The translations under genes were made by a program, and so were the position numbers. Shown in pieces: positions 1 to 10,800 of a stretch of DNA of 64,000 nt. Origin of the DNA: Anseranas semipalmata (lineage: Eukaryota > Chordata > Aves > Anseriformes > Anseranatidae). Below the pieces are notes generated by a model that was not told the origin of the DNA, did not search any database, and saw only the letters and a list, made by a program, of their open reading frames with translations. Location of the stretch: positions 1 to 64,000 of the forward strand of contig VXAA01004380.1 in assembly GCA_013399115.1 (NCBI GenBank), in the 5' to 3' direction. Position 1 is the first letter of the stretch. The number at the start of each line of letters is the position of its first letter.

Positions 1-1387
1 TGTTACTATATATAGATAATATGCTACTATTTTTTGCAGTAATTTGCCAGTTTTGGGCACCTCAAATTTTCTTTGTAAGAGCAGGCAGGCAAAAATACTT
101 TTCCACAGGTATGTTTAGTTGCAAGAAGATTCCTCTACCGTACAGGTTTCTGGAGGGGTCACCTTGACTTTCTTGGCAGCTTTATCTTGGTACCAAATGA
201 TTATAGCTCTTGAGATTAATATGAATGCTCTTCCCCTTAGAAAAAAATAAAAGAGAATGTGAATAAACACCATTGTTTCCAAAACTAATAATCAACTTTC
301 CTCTAAATTTAACACCCAAATGTTATAAAAATTGGAACTGAATGCTACTGAAAGCCAATATTATTGAAATGATTTTATGCAAGGTTATAAAATAACAATG
401 GTAATAAAAAATGAACAGCACAGACATTTGGTTGGACTTTTCTTTAAATTTACAATGCTCCTGAGAGCCTAGGTACATATTACATGTGTATCAGAACCTA
501 ACGGTATCCCTTTGAAAACAATACACTTGTAAGCTTTTACTGAATTTGAAGTGTTTCACACATGTGGTATTCATCAGCATTTGAACAACAGTTTTAAAAC
601 CTAATGGTTAGTTGAAAATGTTTCTTAGTGTTGTTTCAGCAACCATAGCTGTCAGAACTACAAAGCTGGAGTGTCTCAGCCTTGTTGAAATAAAACAATT
701 CAAAACACTCTTTTTTAACATTTCTGATATTGTCCAGAAATTGTGATAAATTTTTAAAATTTTGCAATTTTTTACTGAGACATACCAAGTTCTAACCAGC
801 TCTAGAGACGTGCTGTTCCTCATGAAAACATCACAACATACACTCGCCAGTGCAGAACCCAGATGGTTTTGTTTAGACAGCCGCTTCGATCGTGGCCGTC
901 ATTGTGGTGTGGAGGAACGCTAGCAAAATGGCACAGCCTGCAAGAGAGGGAATGGGAAAGAAAGAGGTTTCATTCATCTGCAAATGAAAAGAGAGGTGAA
1001 ACCCCTTCTAGGACAGATTTGCTTCTTTTTAATGGAGTTTTAACAACTGCCAGGAACACTTCTTTATGCCGTTACTGGTAAAGACGGTGGACAAAGTAGC
1101 TGTGTTGTCGCTGCAGCTTTCAGCAATGTCACAAAGCATCGCAACACTGGAATGCAAAAATGTTCAACGTGCTTTCAAATGTAGCAATATATGAGGGTCC
1201 AAGTTTTGATGGAATGAAACAAATAGGAATTTAATTAATTGTTCTTAAATTCTATCCTGTGTCCAGGACTCTTGTGAATGCAGTGACAGAGTCTTTAACT
1301 TACCTTAAACCAGCTTTGCTGGTGAGACCAAAAGACAGCTGCTAATGTTTTAATATGTAGAGGATCTGTATAAAGTCCAGAACTGAG

Positions 1388-1408
1388 CAGGGCAGGGGTC
1401 CTGCCCTG
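1388..1408. repeat. Perfect 9-bp inverted repeat, 3-base loop
   Basis: The arm CAGGGCAGG (1388-1396) is followed by GGT and its exact complement CCTGCCCTG (1400-1408). It can form a GC-rich hairpin in DNA or RNA. There is no neighbouring gene or T-run to make it a terminator, and it may be chance. Confidence 0.6.
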
Positions 1409-2087
1409 GTGACGAAGGTGGACAAATTATTTAGAAGGACACCCAGGGAAAAAAAGAACCACTCAACAGTGTTTTACCGGCCACTGCCTGAGGTGAGCCC
1501 TGTCAGCAGTGCGAGGGGAAGAGATAAGAACAAACTCTTCACCACGCTCCAGCCGCCATGTCCTCCTCAGCCTGATTGCTTTATTGGTTTTACTGATTTC
1601 TACTTAGTTATTTGCTTGCTCTTCTCGTTTATTTGTGACTTTCTCCTGGGAACAGTGGAGAGAAAATTTTATTTCATTCTTTCTTTCAGAGCAAATTTGA
1701 TAAAAGTGACACAAACTGGCAGGAGAATTGGTGGGACGGACGAACACCTGACACTACTCATTTGGCTGGAGCGGAAGAGTTTGCAAGCTCCCTGGTGCTG
1801 TCAGTGGCTGAGGAAATCCCTGTGGCTGCGGGGGCTTCTTCTCTGGGAGGTTCAGAATCTGTAAGCGTAACTACAGTGCTCTGGGGCATACATGTGTAAA
1901 CTGTGAAGAAAAATGGGAAAAAGGCACTTTTCTTGTTGTGTCGTTATCCAAGCATCTTAGTCTCTTCAGTATATGTCCTCCTCATGCCTAAAGGGTCCAA
2001 GACAAGCATGCATTTGCAAAAGGTCCAGCAGGAAGCCTGCAGGAGGGAGGAATTAGGACCTGGTCTTGTCTGCCCAACTTGGGGTGA

Positions 2088-2113
2088 GTCCCTGGAGCAC
2101 GTCCCTGGAGCAC
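2088..2113. repeat. 13-bp perfect direct tandem duplication
   Basis: GTCCCTGGAGCAC occurs twice back to back (2088-2100 and 2101-2113) without a mismatch. This is a small replication-slippage type duplication. No function is suggested. Confidence 0.75.
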
Positions 2114-2918
2114 TGGGACTCTCTGCCTCCTTCCGAGGCTGTAATTTCATTTTCGTTATGATCATCCAAGATAATGGCCTAGCTGGAGACTCAAATAGTA
2201 AGCTGGGATTTGACAAGGTTGTGGCGAGAGCTGGTTGCTTTAAAAATAAGGAGCAGAACTGTCAACAAACTTTATTGAAGAGGAGAGTGTAGGTTTGCAG
2301 CTGAAATGTCCAGCGCTGAGGTGTCCATGCAAGGGGGCTCAGGTAGGCAGCGTGAGGTGGACGCAGGCTGGGGATGGCATCGCAGCAGGAAGCAGTGATC
2401 CTCGGGCTGGGGAGGACTCAAAGGAGGGATGGTGAGGAATAGCTGACACTAAACTGGGCAACTGGTATCCAAGGGGGTAGCCAAGCTCCTGTGGGCACTG
2501 AGGCCCGATTTCGTAGCCTTTTGTTCAAATTTAACATCCAGTGCAGAGATTTAACATCTTTGAAGAGAGATTCTCTAGTGCAAGAAGTAATGTTTGCCAG
2601 TAAGTAAGAAGTGCAGGCGACTTTGGTATACTCTGAGCTATCAGGCGTGTTAGAGCTTACTCCAAAGCCCACAGGAATCAACAGAAGGACTCCCGTATAT
2701 TTCATTGGCTGTGGACTGGCCATTCCCTTGGAAGGCATTTCCTATATGGAAAATATCCTGCACAGTTTCTAGCTGTTGGGGCCTCCCAGGAATTTCCACA
2801 GCCCTTGGGCATACGCCCGTCTTTAACCCGCATACGGAGTCGCAGCGGCGGGGGCCAGGGCTCACCCTTCCCCAGCCTCCCTCCCTGCTCTGCCTGGCGT
2901 CCCCGTGAGCCAACGCGG

Positions 2919-3005
2919 ATCACACAGGTCGGCTGGAAGGGACCTCTGGGCACTGCCCCATCCACCCTGGCCCCGAGCAGGGGCCGCTTGGGCGGGCTGC
3001 TCAGG
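2919..3005 (-). mobile_element. CR1 LINE 3'-end stub (decayed)
   Basis: The plus strand reads ATCACACAGGTCGGCTGGAA, then GGGACCTCTGGGCACTGCCC, then GAGCAGGGGCCGCTTGGGCG and GGCTGCTCAGGA. This follows the order of the reverse complement of an avian CR1 3' end: ATCACAGAATC, GGTTGGAAGGGACCTC, TCCACCC, GAGCAGGG, GGTTGCTCAGGA. The element therefore points to the minus strand. Only about 87 bases remain and CpGs have accumulated or been kept. Family identity is from remembered consensus and no target-site duplication was found. Confidence 0.6.
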
Positions 3006-3334
3006 AGCAAAGAGCCCTTTGCTCCTCTGTGCAAAAAGCCGATGTCCAGGAGGCAGCGCGATGATTTAAGGTGGGAGTTGGGAGCTGTCCCTTGGGCTCT
3101 GGGTGGGCACGAAATGCTTATCGCCCACGCTGTGTCTGTAACAGCTGCTGTACTTGCTGGCTCTGCCTGCCCGATGTTTTCCAGGCAGACTGCTGTTGGG
3201 CTGGATGGCAGAGTGCAGAGGAACAATGAAACTACATGTGCTGCAGGTGCTGCAGGGAGACCCAAAAGACCTTTGTGATCCAGCTATTACATGCAGCCTT
3301 TTAAAGCTGGCACAGCAGGGCTTTCTCCATTTTA

Positions 3335-3530
3335 GCCGTTACATTTCACAAGCATTACTGTGACATTCATCCCACTAATACCTGAACCCGCTGCATCCTC
3401 CTGTGAGAAAGGACATTTTTATCTCCTTTTTATGGTAGGGGACTCCTAGGGAAGAAATTGGTTACAGAATTTGTCCACAGTCACCTACTAGGGTTGTGAA
3501 AGAGCCAGGAATAGGTTAGTTTCCCCATCT
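3335..3530 (-). mobile_element. MIR/CORE-SINE-like relic
   Basis: The segment preserves, in order, several words of the reverse-complemented MIR consensus. A block resembling the ACATTxATCC / CCTCxTGTGAG part is followed by CATTTTTATCTCC. Then come GGGACTCCTAGGGAAGAAAT in place of the GAGGAAACTGAGGCACAGAG stretch, TTGTCCACAGTCAC in place of TTGCCCAAGGTCAC, and AGAGCCAGGAATAG in place of AGAGCCAGGATTCG. Similarity is scattered, as expected of a very old copy. MIR and related CORE-SINEs predate the mammal-sauropsid split, so a relic in a bird-like genome is plausible. A related CORE-SINE or L2 end is an alternative. Confidence 0.5.
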
Positions 3531-4324
3531 GGGCCTTAATCACACAAAAAAATCCTTCCACTGTAGTGAAGCAAGTCACACTGGGCAGCGGCTTTTGTGA
3601 CTCGGTGCATTAGTCCCGTCGTTCATAGACCTCCCTCATTAAATGGTCACATGCTGCAGACTGCATGCCAGGCCGACCTACCAGCCTTTGCTTGCAGGCT
3701 GGAAAGGCAAATGCTGGCACTGAAAAACTCAGCTTTCATTAGGCACTGCCTGAGATCAGCTAATCTCGTTTGACTGAACACAGAAACAGCGATACTGTAA
3801 ACAGAGGGGTTTGGTGCTTGGGGTACGCCTGGGGATACGGCCACATCAGAGACTGTCCCGTCTCTGCTGAAGCCAGCAGCAGCCTCCCACTGGCTCTGCT
3901 TTTGAGAAACTATTTAAGCAAAGCCAAGAGAGAGCTGAAACTGCCGAGTGCACAGCTACTGACAGCTGGCAAATAACAGTCCCATTTGGAAACAGTAAAT
4001 GAATAAAATACATTTGACCTTTGGTATCTTCAGGGAACTTTGCAGTCCCCAGGTAGCAGGAGTTCAGGTGTCAACTGCCAAAGCTGGGAGGTTATGGTAA
4101 GTGATGAGCTGGTCCTGAAAAATTTCTTCTCACATTACTAAATTCCTTTCAACAGCAAGCGAGCAGCGTGTGTCTTCCCCCTCTAGTTCCCTGAGCTAGC
4201 ACATCTTCACAGTGTGGCTTGCTTTCTTCTGACTCCCTTCTCAAGACCAGCTGTGTGGACCTGGTTTTTCACCGCTTTGGGAACTGTGCCCACGGTTGTG
4301 TCTGTATTCGTGTGTATATTTCTT
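3531..4324. other. Non-coding, nothing recognised
   Basis: Mixed-composition sequence between two ancient repeats. Open frames are under 90 codons and have no recognisable domains. No microsatellite, CpG cluster or strong palindrome was noticed. Confidence 0.55.
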
Positions 4325-4400
4325 CATGCCAGCAACTGTCTTTCTGCTTGGTTTATCAGCAGCACCTAGCACAGTGGGGCCTCCTCCCTGATCAGGAATT
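4325..4400 (+). mobile_element. Ancient L3/CR1-type LINE 3' end
   Basis: The order AACTGTCTTTCTGCTTGG, then CAGCACCTAGCACAGTGGGG, then CTGATCAGG matches the 3' untranslated end of ancient amniote L3/CR1 LINEs. Those carry GGGACTGTCTTTTTGTT, CAGCGCCTAGCACAATGGGG and CCTGATC just before an AT-rich (ATA)n tail. The tail itself has been lost. A second copy of the same end occurs at 7261-7334. The assignment is by memory of the consensus; the CACCTAGCACAGTGGGG block is the diagnostic part. Confidence 0.55.
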
Positions 4401-5528
4401 GTCACAAGCTGAGTGATAAACAGTGATAGCAATCTCTGCTGCTGTCGTGTAGTTGCAAGCAGGCTGTCTCCCATCAGCCTGGGAGTTCTTCACAGCCCTT
4501 GCATCCGCCTGTGGTTACAGGGTACATGACGGAGGGCCAGAATCGTCTCGGTATCTCAAGTTTTCCATCATCTATGTAGCAGCAATAACTGAATGGAGCT
4601 CATTTTACGTCGGTTCATTTACAGTCAGATTCAGGCCTCACTGCAATGAGGGACGTTTGCCTAGAGGCTTCAGTGCTTCCCAGCATGTTGTTGGAGCTGA
4701 TCTCTCTGCTCTCTTGCAGCACCGGGTCAGGATGTGTAGCTCGGGGTCCTGCCTCTTTGTTGGTGTGCCCAGAGTGGGTGAGGGAGGGTGGGGAGAGTGG
4801 GCTGCGTGCGGTGCCATGGATGCAGGACCGATATGTCCTAATTAAGTTTGGGGTGCAGAGGAAAATAACTCAAGTGTGAAAGGAACATGTCTTAAAATGA
4901 GCATTTTGCTAAATGGATTTGCTCCTCTGATTCCCTGCTCCAGTGCAGGCTTTCAGCCTCCCCAGAGTAGCTCATTGTTCACTCATTTTTTCTCTATTAA
5001 TAAACATGCACAAGCACTTAAATGGAATAATGTAATAATGTGCCTTGTGAAAAAATAAAAAAAATAAAAAAGCAACACAACATCTTAATGTCCCAATGGG
5101 GAGAAAAAGCTGCACAGAGAAAAACAGTGCCATTCTGGCAGATTTTCATTTATTGAAATAAATTTGTTGCTTACACTTAGCTCTTGGGTCTTTGCTGTGT
5201 GGGGCAAGGGAAGTTTAACTGCTCCTCTTGTTTAAGGTACACTGTGTCATTTTTCCTGAGATCTTTTCTTTTTTTCTCTCCTTTCATTCCATCCATCATT
5301 ATGTTTTATATCTGAGTCAAATCCAGTATTAATTTCTGAGGTTTTGTTTGAATTGAGGTTACATCAGTATTTAGCAGGGGAGCTGGGTCAGGATCAGACT
5401 CGCAACACGCATAGTGAACAGTGGAAGATAAAATCATGTTGGAACAGATTGTAGTTTGGAATTAAAAGAACAGGGAACATGACATTGTGAAAAAAAAAAG
5501 ATTATTTCTGAGGTCTTTGTTCCCTTAG
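4401..5528. other. Non-coding, A-rich tract only
   Basis: No supported gene. A short A-rich run (about 5048-5070) contains repeated AATAAA-like words. It lies in AT-rich DNA with no upstream reading frame, so it is not interpreted as a polyadenylation site. The plus frame at 4453-4845 (130 codons) is composition-like. Confidence 0.5.
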
Positions 5529-7061
5529 GTGAGGTTTCCTCTTCTTGAAAAGCTCTATAACATGTGCAGTTACATCACTTGTGGATGTGACTTTGGGGTT
5601 CTGTCCCCTTTTCTCTTCTCCCCCCATCACTCCTTGGACATTGCATGTTTGCCAGGATTTTTGTTTCACACTGGAAGAAATCTCACAGCAGCTCTGAAAT
5701 TCCCTCACCCTAGGGAGTCATTACAGGAGGTTTTCACCTGGGCAGATAACAGGTCTCAAAGGAATGATCTCAGAGCTCCTGGCTGGAGATCATATTTTGT
5801 ACTAATACTGGATTATAGTAAGGATGCTGCTTCCGAGGATTTTTTCCTATTAAGCTGTGCTTTGTTTCCAGGTGTGTGCATATCTGTCTGTCTGTGGCGG
5901 GCAGACGCACAGCCCCTTCCTGAGCACCAGGGAGAAGCACTGAAGTCCCTGCTGCCTCACCACGGTTGCTGCAGGGTGGAGGGCACACATGGCTTCTCTT
6001 CTCCCCCTGGAGACCCCGTGCTGTCCTCCACCCCACAGACCTCATTGCTGGGGGTCTCTTGTGCTGAGAAAGGGTGCTCCCACCTCTTCCTCCCCCTCAG
6101 CAGCCCAGGGGAGCTGCTTGCGAGGGGGAAAGCAAAGGGATGTTTAAACAAGTCCAGCGCATTAATAAGCCACGCTGCCCCACATAGCGGGACCGAAAGT
6201 GGGACAGTCAGCACACTGCTAATTTTACACAGGCCCAGGGGGATGTTTTTTTCCAGGAAGGGTGTTATCATTATTTTGTGTCCTAAAGGGCCTAAAATTA
6301 GCGCTTGTCAGAAGCAAGCCACTATGGGAGGCTTCATCCCAGCCAGCCCAGGCCTGGGGAGAGCTGGGTCTCATGTGCATGCAGTGAGAGGCCGGCCCTG
6401 CCCAGGAACTCCTCAGCCTGGCAAAAAAGAGAGGGAAACAGAGGCACAGGGCAGGGCTGGCTGCAGCAAGTCCCTGTCTGCAGCCCCCATCCCTGTCCCA
6501 TGCTTCTCCCAGTCCCTGGGCGCATCCAAGCTGCGGCACGGCCTGGTTGTTTCTTCACTTTCTCCGAACAGCACTGCTGCTGCAGGGCAGGAGTTGTGGC
6601 CGATGTTAAACGAGGGATGTGATTTTGAGCGTGAAGACTTCCAGTCAGATAATTACAGAGAGTATTTGCTGCCTCTCTGCACCCTCTTCCTCAGGCGCAC
6701 TTGGGCGCCATCCGGGCAGGTAGCGGGGGACCCATCGGCAGATCCCCAGCTCTGCCAGGGCTCCTGGATCACCCACTGCGCTGCCTCCATCTGCCGGCTG
6801 AGAGCCAGGGCAGCCAGGCTGCGGCTGCGCTGGGACGCGGGGCCTGGTCCCCCCCGGAGGTACGTTAGCACCGATACCTGTGCCTTTAGGGGTCCGTCCT
6901 GCAAGGGGACGAGCACCGAACCCAATGCAGCCTTTAGTCAATGGGTTTGTTCACATGCTTTAACACTTCTCTACGTGCTTTGCTTAATTAGGCCAGGCCA
7001 GGCTGTTCCTTGTGGGATCGAGCGCAAAGTGAGGCACGCTGGGTTAGAACTAATATTTTGA
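5529..7061 (+). other. Longest open frame, 510 codons, probably non-coding
   Basis: This plus frame runs 510 codons without a stop and ends at TGA 7059-7061. Its first codon is GTG; the first ATG is at 5562 (A at -3, T at +4), leaving 499 codons. The translation is rich in Ser, Pro, Leu, Cys and Gly. It shows no recognisable domain, signal peptide, repeat or motif, and no known family comes to mind. Much of 5880-6900 is GC-rich, which lowers stop density on both strands: several 74-104 codon minus-strand frames overlap it. Its last 40 or so codons run into a palindromic repeat relic (from 6937), which argues against a conserved C-terminus. I read it as a chance or orphan frame. A lncRNA or a young gene cannot be excluded from sequence alone. 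Confidence 0.15.
6937..6994. repeat. Fragment of a palindromic MITE-like relic
   Basis: GTCAATGGGTTTGTTCACAT (6937-6956) followed by ACGTGCTTTGCTTAATTAGG resembles one arm of a palindromic repeat common in turtle and crocodile genomes. That repeat carries a TGACTTCAATGGGA core, then CACATGCTTAAGTGCTTTGCTGAAT leading to a GGGCC end. It overlaps the 3' end of the long open frame and lies about 95 bases before a fuller copy (7089-7222). Confidence 0.45.
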
Positions 7062-7088
7062 AGCGAAAAGCTAAAAATGAAGCACTTA

Positions 7089-7222
7089 GCCCCCAGTTCT
7101 GCAAATAATTAAGCACATGGGTAATTACTGATTTCATTCCATTCATCAGTTGTGTTGATTTCAGTAGGGCCATGTGATGTTGGTAGCTGCTCGAGTGTGT
7201 AAGTATATGCAAGGTCGGGCCC
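7089..7222. repeat. Palindromic MITE-like relic, near full length
   Basis: The left arm begins GCCCCCAGTTCTGCAAATAA and continues TTAAGCACATGGGTAATTAC. The right arm ends GTGTAAGTATATGCAAGGTC then GGGCCC. The reverse complement of the right arm aligns imperfectly with the left arm through the CCC/TGCA/ATTA or ACTTA/CAC/AC positions. The middle (TTGATTTCAGTAGGG) matches the TGACTTCAATGGG core of the family. No coding capacity is seen. It is interpreted as an old non-autonomous DNA-transposon-like or self-complementary repeat; the official family name is not known to me. Confidence 0.5.
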
Positions 7223-7260
7223 GCGGGTTAAAAGAGCGCGGAGGCTGGGGAGATAGATAT

Positions 7261-7334
7261 TTGTACAGTGTCTGGCACATGGGGTCTGCGATGCCTGTCA
7301 CAAGTCCCTGGGTAGTACAATAAGAATAATAATG
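7261..7334 (+). mobile_element. Ancient L3/CR1-type LINE 3' end with ATA tail
   Basis: TTGTACAGTGTCTGGCACAT, GGGGTCTGCGATGCCTG, then GTCCCTGGGTAGTACAATAA and GAATAATAATG match the full 3' end of an ancient L3/CR1-type LINE. In the family this reads TTGTACAGTGCCTAGCACAA, TGGGGTCCTG, GGGCTCCTAGGTGCTACC, then AATACAAATAATAATAA. The (ATA)n-like tail is partly preserved, giving plus orientation. It sits 38 bases after the palindromic relic, suggesting old repeats nested or clustered here. Confidence 0.6.
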
Positions 7335-7694
7335 CCATATTTAAGTACTACTGATTTTTAATGACGCTAAGCGCTGGCCTTCCCAACAGAAACATGGCTT
7401 GGGCTTTCTGTGTCAAGCACAGAGCTATCAGCAGCCTCATCATTAATGGTGTGAAAGAAACAGCTTAAAATAGCTGGACAAGAAAACCTGTAGCCTTGTG
7501 TCCACCTGGGCTATTCTTTTCCTAAATGTGAATGCTAAAATGCTGTCTTCACTACTGCAGCCCCTATTCCAAAAGGAATGAAGTGAAAAAGTGCGCTGCA
7601 CTAGATTTTGTCTCAACAAGTTGGACAGAAACACTTTTGCTGCTATTCTTTTGTCTGTTTGCTTTTCCCTGGTTATGTTTTGTTTTGTTCTGCC

Positions 7695-7856
7695 TTTTTT
7701 TTTTTTTTTTCCTTTTAAAAACAGACACAGCCCTTATCTGCTAGGAAAGGCTTAATTCTTGATATCTTTTTGTTCCCCTGTAGATGATTTGACAATGATT
7801 TTTACAGAACTCATGATTCAGAAAAAAAAAAAACCAAAAAAAAACAAAAAGAGAGC
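7695..7856. repeat. Poly-T then poly-A tracts
   Basis: A 16-base T run (about 7695-7710) is followed, 110 bases on, by A-rich tracts interrupted by CC, C and G (7822-7856). The two are roughly complementary and could pair, but homopolymer runs are common and no SINE body is visible between them. Confidence 0.6.
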
Positions 7857-10800
7857 ACAGAATAGAAATGCAATGAACTGAGCTCACCCAGGAGAGCCTC
7901 CTGCCATTCCATGAAGCAGCTGTTAATGATGCCTTTGATAATGTGCCATGCTGACGGGACCGTTACATGATTTCTTTTCTGTATCCAGACGGCAGTGTTT
8001 TTAAGCTGATTGTATGTGCCCTCAGGGGGGTTACAATACCATGTTTTCAAACACAGCCACCATGAAGCACCTTGTGTCACAAACAAGGCTCATTAGCATA
8101 GCTCAGCAATTAAACCTGGCTCGGTCTGCTGTCCTGAGATAAAGAACTCCCAATTTATGGCCCGGTTGACTTTTGCTGGAGATGAATTGTCTGACAGCTT
8201 GGAGTGGTGACGTTTTGTCTCATGAGTACAGCTGTTCGCAAGGGTGATCTTTCAGAATGTGACTTTTCCACAGACTAACCCAGGGTATTAGCACTAACTA
8301 ATTACAGGGAAAAGCCAGGGGCGATGGTTTCCTAAGAGTGGGAACATCACAGGCCCCAAACAGCTGGGTAGTGCTAGTGCTTTTCTGCCTTTGAAAACAG
8401 CAACCCTGCTGGAGGAGAGCTCCCCATCTGGCAAGCTCTTCTAATTCGTATAATAAATGCAAATGGTATTTATCTTATTTATTTTTGTCTAGTCTTTAAT
8501 GGAGTTTAGAAGGGACTGGATGCATGTAGCAAGACATGTGCGCCTTCTCTTCAGAACAAATGTGTGTTGTAGCATTTGATTAGTGATATTGTATTACAGG
8601 AGCTGTTTCCATGTTAAGTCTGTTTTCAATTTTGTGAACATTGTTTTTAGGAAAAAAGTTTTCTTGTGTTTACTTCTCAGTCCAGTGACTTTTTGATGTT
8701 TGATTTTGGTTCTTTTGGGTTGAGCTTATATTGGAAGACTTTTAATGTTTTTGTTTTCCTGATTAAACACTGTTCATCTTTATACAATATTATCTTTGTC
8801 ACTTGTAAACATAAAGAATAAAGTGGATTGATTCCTAAAGCAACTTTAACACGGGGATTCTTCCTGTAAGATAGATGATCAAGTGTGCTCTCCAGGATCC
8901 AACAGAAGGAAACAGAAAGGAGGAGTTACTGGTGAAGCAATGGAAAATCCGTCAGTCCAGGAGCTCAGGGAAGAAAAGGCCCAGCACTCATCAGAGATCA
9001 GGTCCTCAGGGGGGAGAATTCAGGCTGCAGAGAAGTGGGCTCCCATGGCTCTGCTGTTTAGACAAATACAGTAGCAAATCTGAACTGAAGGCTTGTCATC
9101 AACATCTACAGCCACAGATTTATGTGGACTGCTTACATCCATTACTGTCAAAAGTGCAAGAGAATTGCACCTTATAGATCTTTTAGGATTTGGTCTGCTA
9201 GTAATAAAGACAGTGGGATTGCCACAGGAGTGAACTAGCTGACTGTGTAGGTGTTTGGGTACAAGCGAACTTGGAAGCATGTCAAACAGCTTGTTCCAGG
9301 AGATTGTGGTTGAGATTTGGGGCTTCTAAAATGTTAAATACAAGCCTTTGCTGGCTGAGACCCCTTGGGAAGGGGAGGGGTGAGGTGGCATCGTGTGTAT
9401 AATACCCATATATATATGAAGCTGAGTGTGTTAAAGCAGGAAATGAGTATAGAGCTGGTGACCTGCAGGAGCATTGTGCTAGCCTTCTGCAACCTCTGGC
9501 GTGACACCACCTGGAGACTTCCTCTCTCCATCGTGTCAGCCTAGTTGCATCAGAGCTCAACTGCTCGGTCCATAAAAGGCCTTTCTGCAGCTGCGAGGGA
9601 CTTTTTCACCTTTGTCTCTGTTGGCATGCTCTCTGTGTAGCTATGGGTGTTAAGAGTCAGACTCAAAACCCTGTTTTTTTGGCAAAGATCAAGGATCCAG
9701 CAGTAAAAGGCTGAAAATCTGGCAGGTCAGCTAAGTGGGAAGTCATCGGATGCTAAGAGTGCATGTGTACCACCACACTGCATGGAGGTCGTGCTCTTTG
9801 CAGGAGAGGGGCCTAGGGCCAAAAAGGTCTCTCTAGCCGCCTTCTGTCCATCTCAGAAACTGAAGGCATTTTGCTGTGAATGTCTGCTTAAGCCTTTTTA
9901 TTTTTTATTAAAAAACCTTTTCAGTGAGCATGTGGATCCCCATAGAGCTAATTTAAACCCATTAACAATAGCTTTGCTTTACTTAATTACCCTTTGCAGA
10001 ATCATCCTAGGATTCCCAGGTGTCCTTGGGCCACAGGTTGAAAACTATCTATACGTCAAAGGATAACGTGTCTAATGGTGGTGGTTAGGAATATGGAGTA
10101 CATTTTCTGAATTAAGGAGGACCTATTGGTTTTTATTCTGAGGTAATCTCTCTCATTTATCCCAGCTTGCAACTCTTTAGGAAAAACTGTGTTTTGAACA
10201 AGAGTCAATAATGCATCCACAGAGCAGGTGGCCACAAGTACAATCTAGCTCTGTGTTTGCTGCAGATGGCATTGGTTTTGAACCTGGGCCAAGCAGTGAG
10301 CCAACCTGAGGTACCTAATGGTGAGGAATGAGAACATGAGACACTGATCTCTTTCTATTTGCTACCAAATAAATGGCAACAGGAGGCCTGCTGTGTCTGG
10401 TGCTGTAAGATCAGATAGTGTTGACTACTTTGGAGCCAACATAAATGCCGGTTAATCTGTATATGGCTACTTTGAAATGGCACTGCTTTCTTGGCAGCAG
10501 TGGTTCAAAGACTTCTCTGGATGACTGGCGGCAGGGAGGGGATAAGCTGTGTGCATCGATGGGTAACTACACGGCGTATCTCTTCCAAAGCGCACAGGAT
10601 GTACCAATTTCTGTAGCTTTCCATAGCTTGCTGCTTCCTGGCACAGCTGCTGCTAAGTGCCTGTGGAGCCCTTAGCTCCATGTCATGTGCATGTTCAGGT
10701 GCATCCATGTGGAGCTGAGACATGGCCAGTGTGAACACCAAGGAGTAGGACTGCCAGTTCCACTACAGCGTCTGCGTTTGCTGCAGTGCAGACACTGACA

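Larger units (their letters stand above)
1..2918. other. Non-coding flank, no gene seen
   Basis: The first 860 bases are strongly AT-rich with many short A and T runs and no open frame of note. From about 860 to 2900 the composition becomes mixed. The best open frame (1409-1864, plus, 151 codons) opens with GTG and contains no internal ATG, so it cannot be a normal vertebrate coding start. The other frames here are short and overlap each other on both strands. No splice-bounded exon, promoter or RNA gene is recognised. Confidence 0.6.

Noticed and set aside
1409..1864. 151-codon plus-strand open frame
   Set aside because: It opens with GTG and has no internal ATG. The translation matches no known family and no splice sites frame it.
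5040..5075. Cluster of AATAAA words as a polyadenylation signal
   Set aside because: These lie in a simple A-rich tract with no upstream reading frame or transcript evidence.
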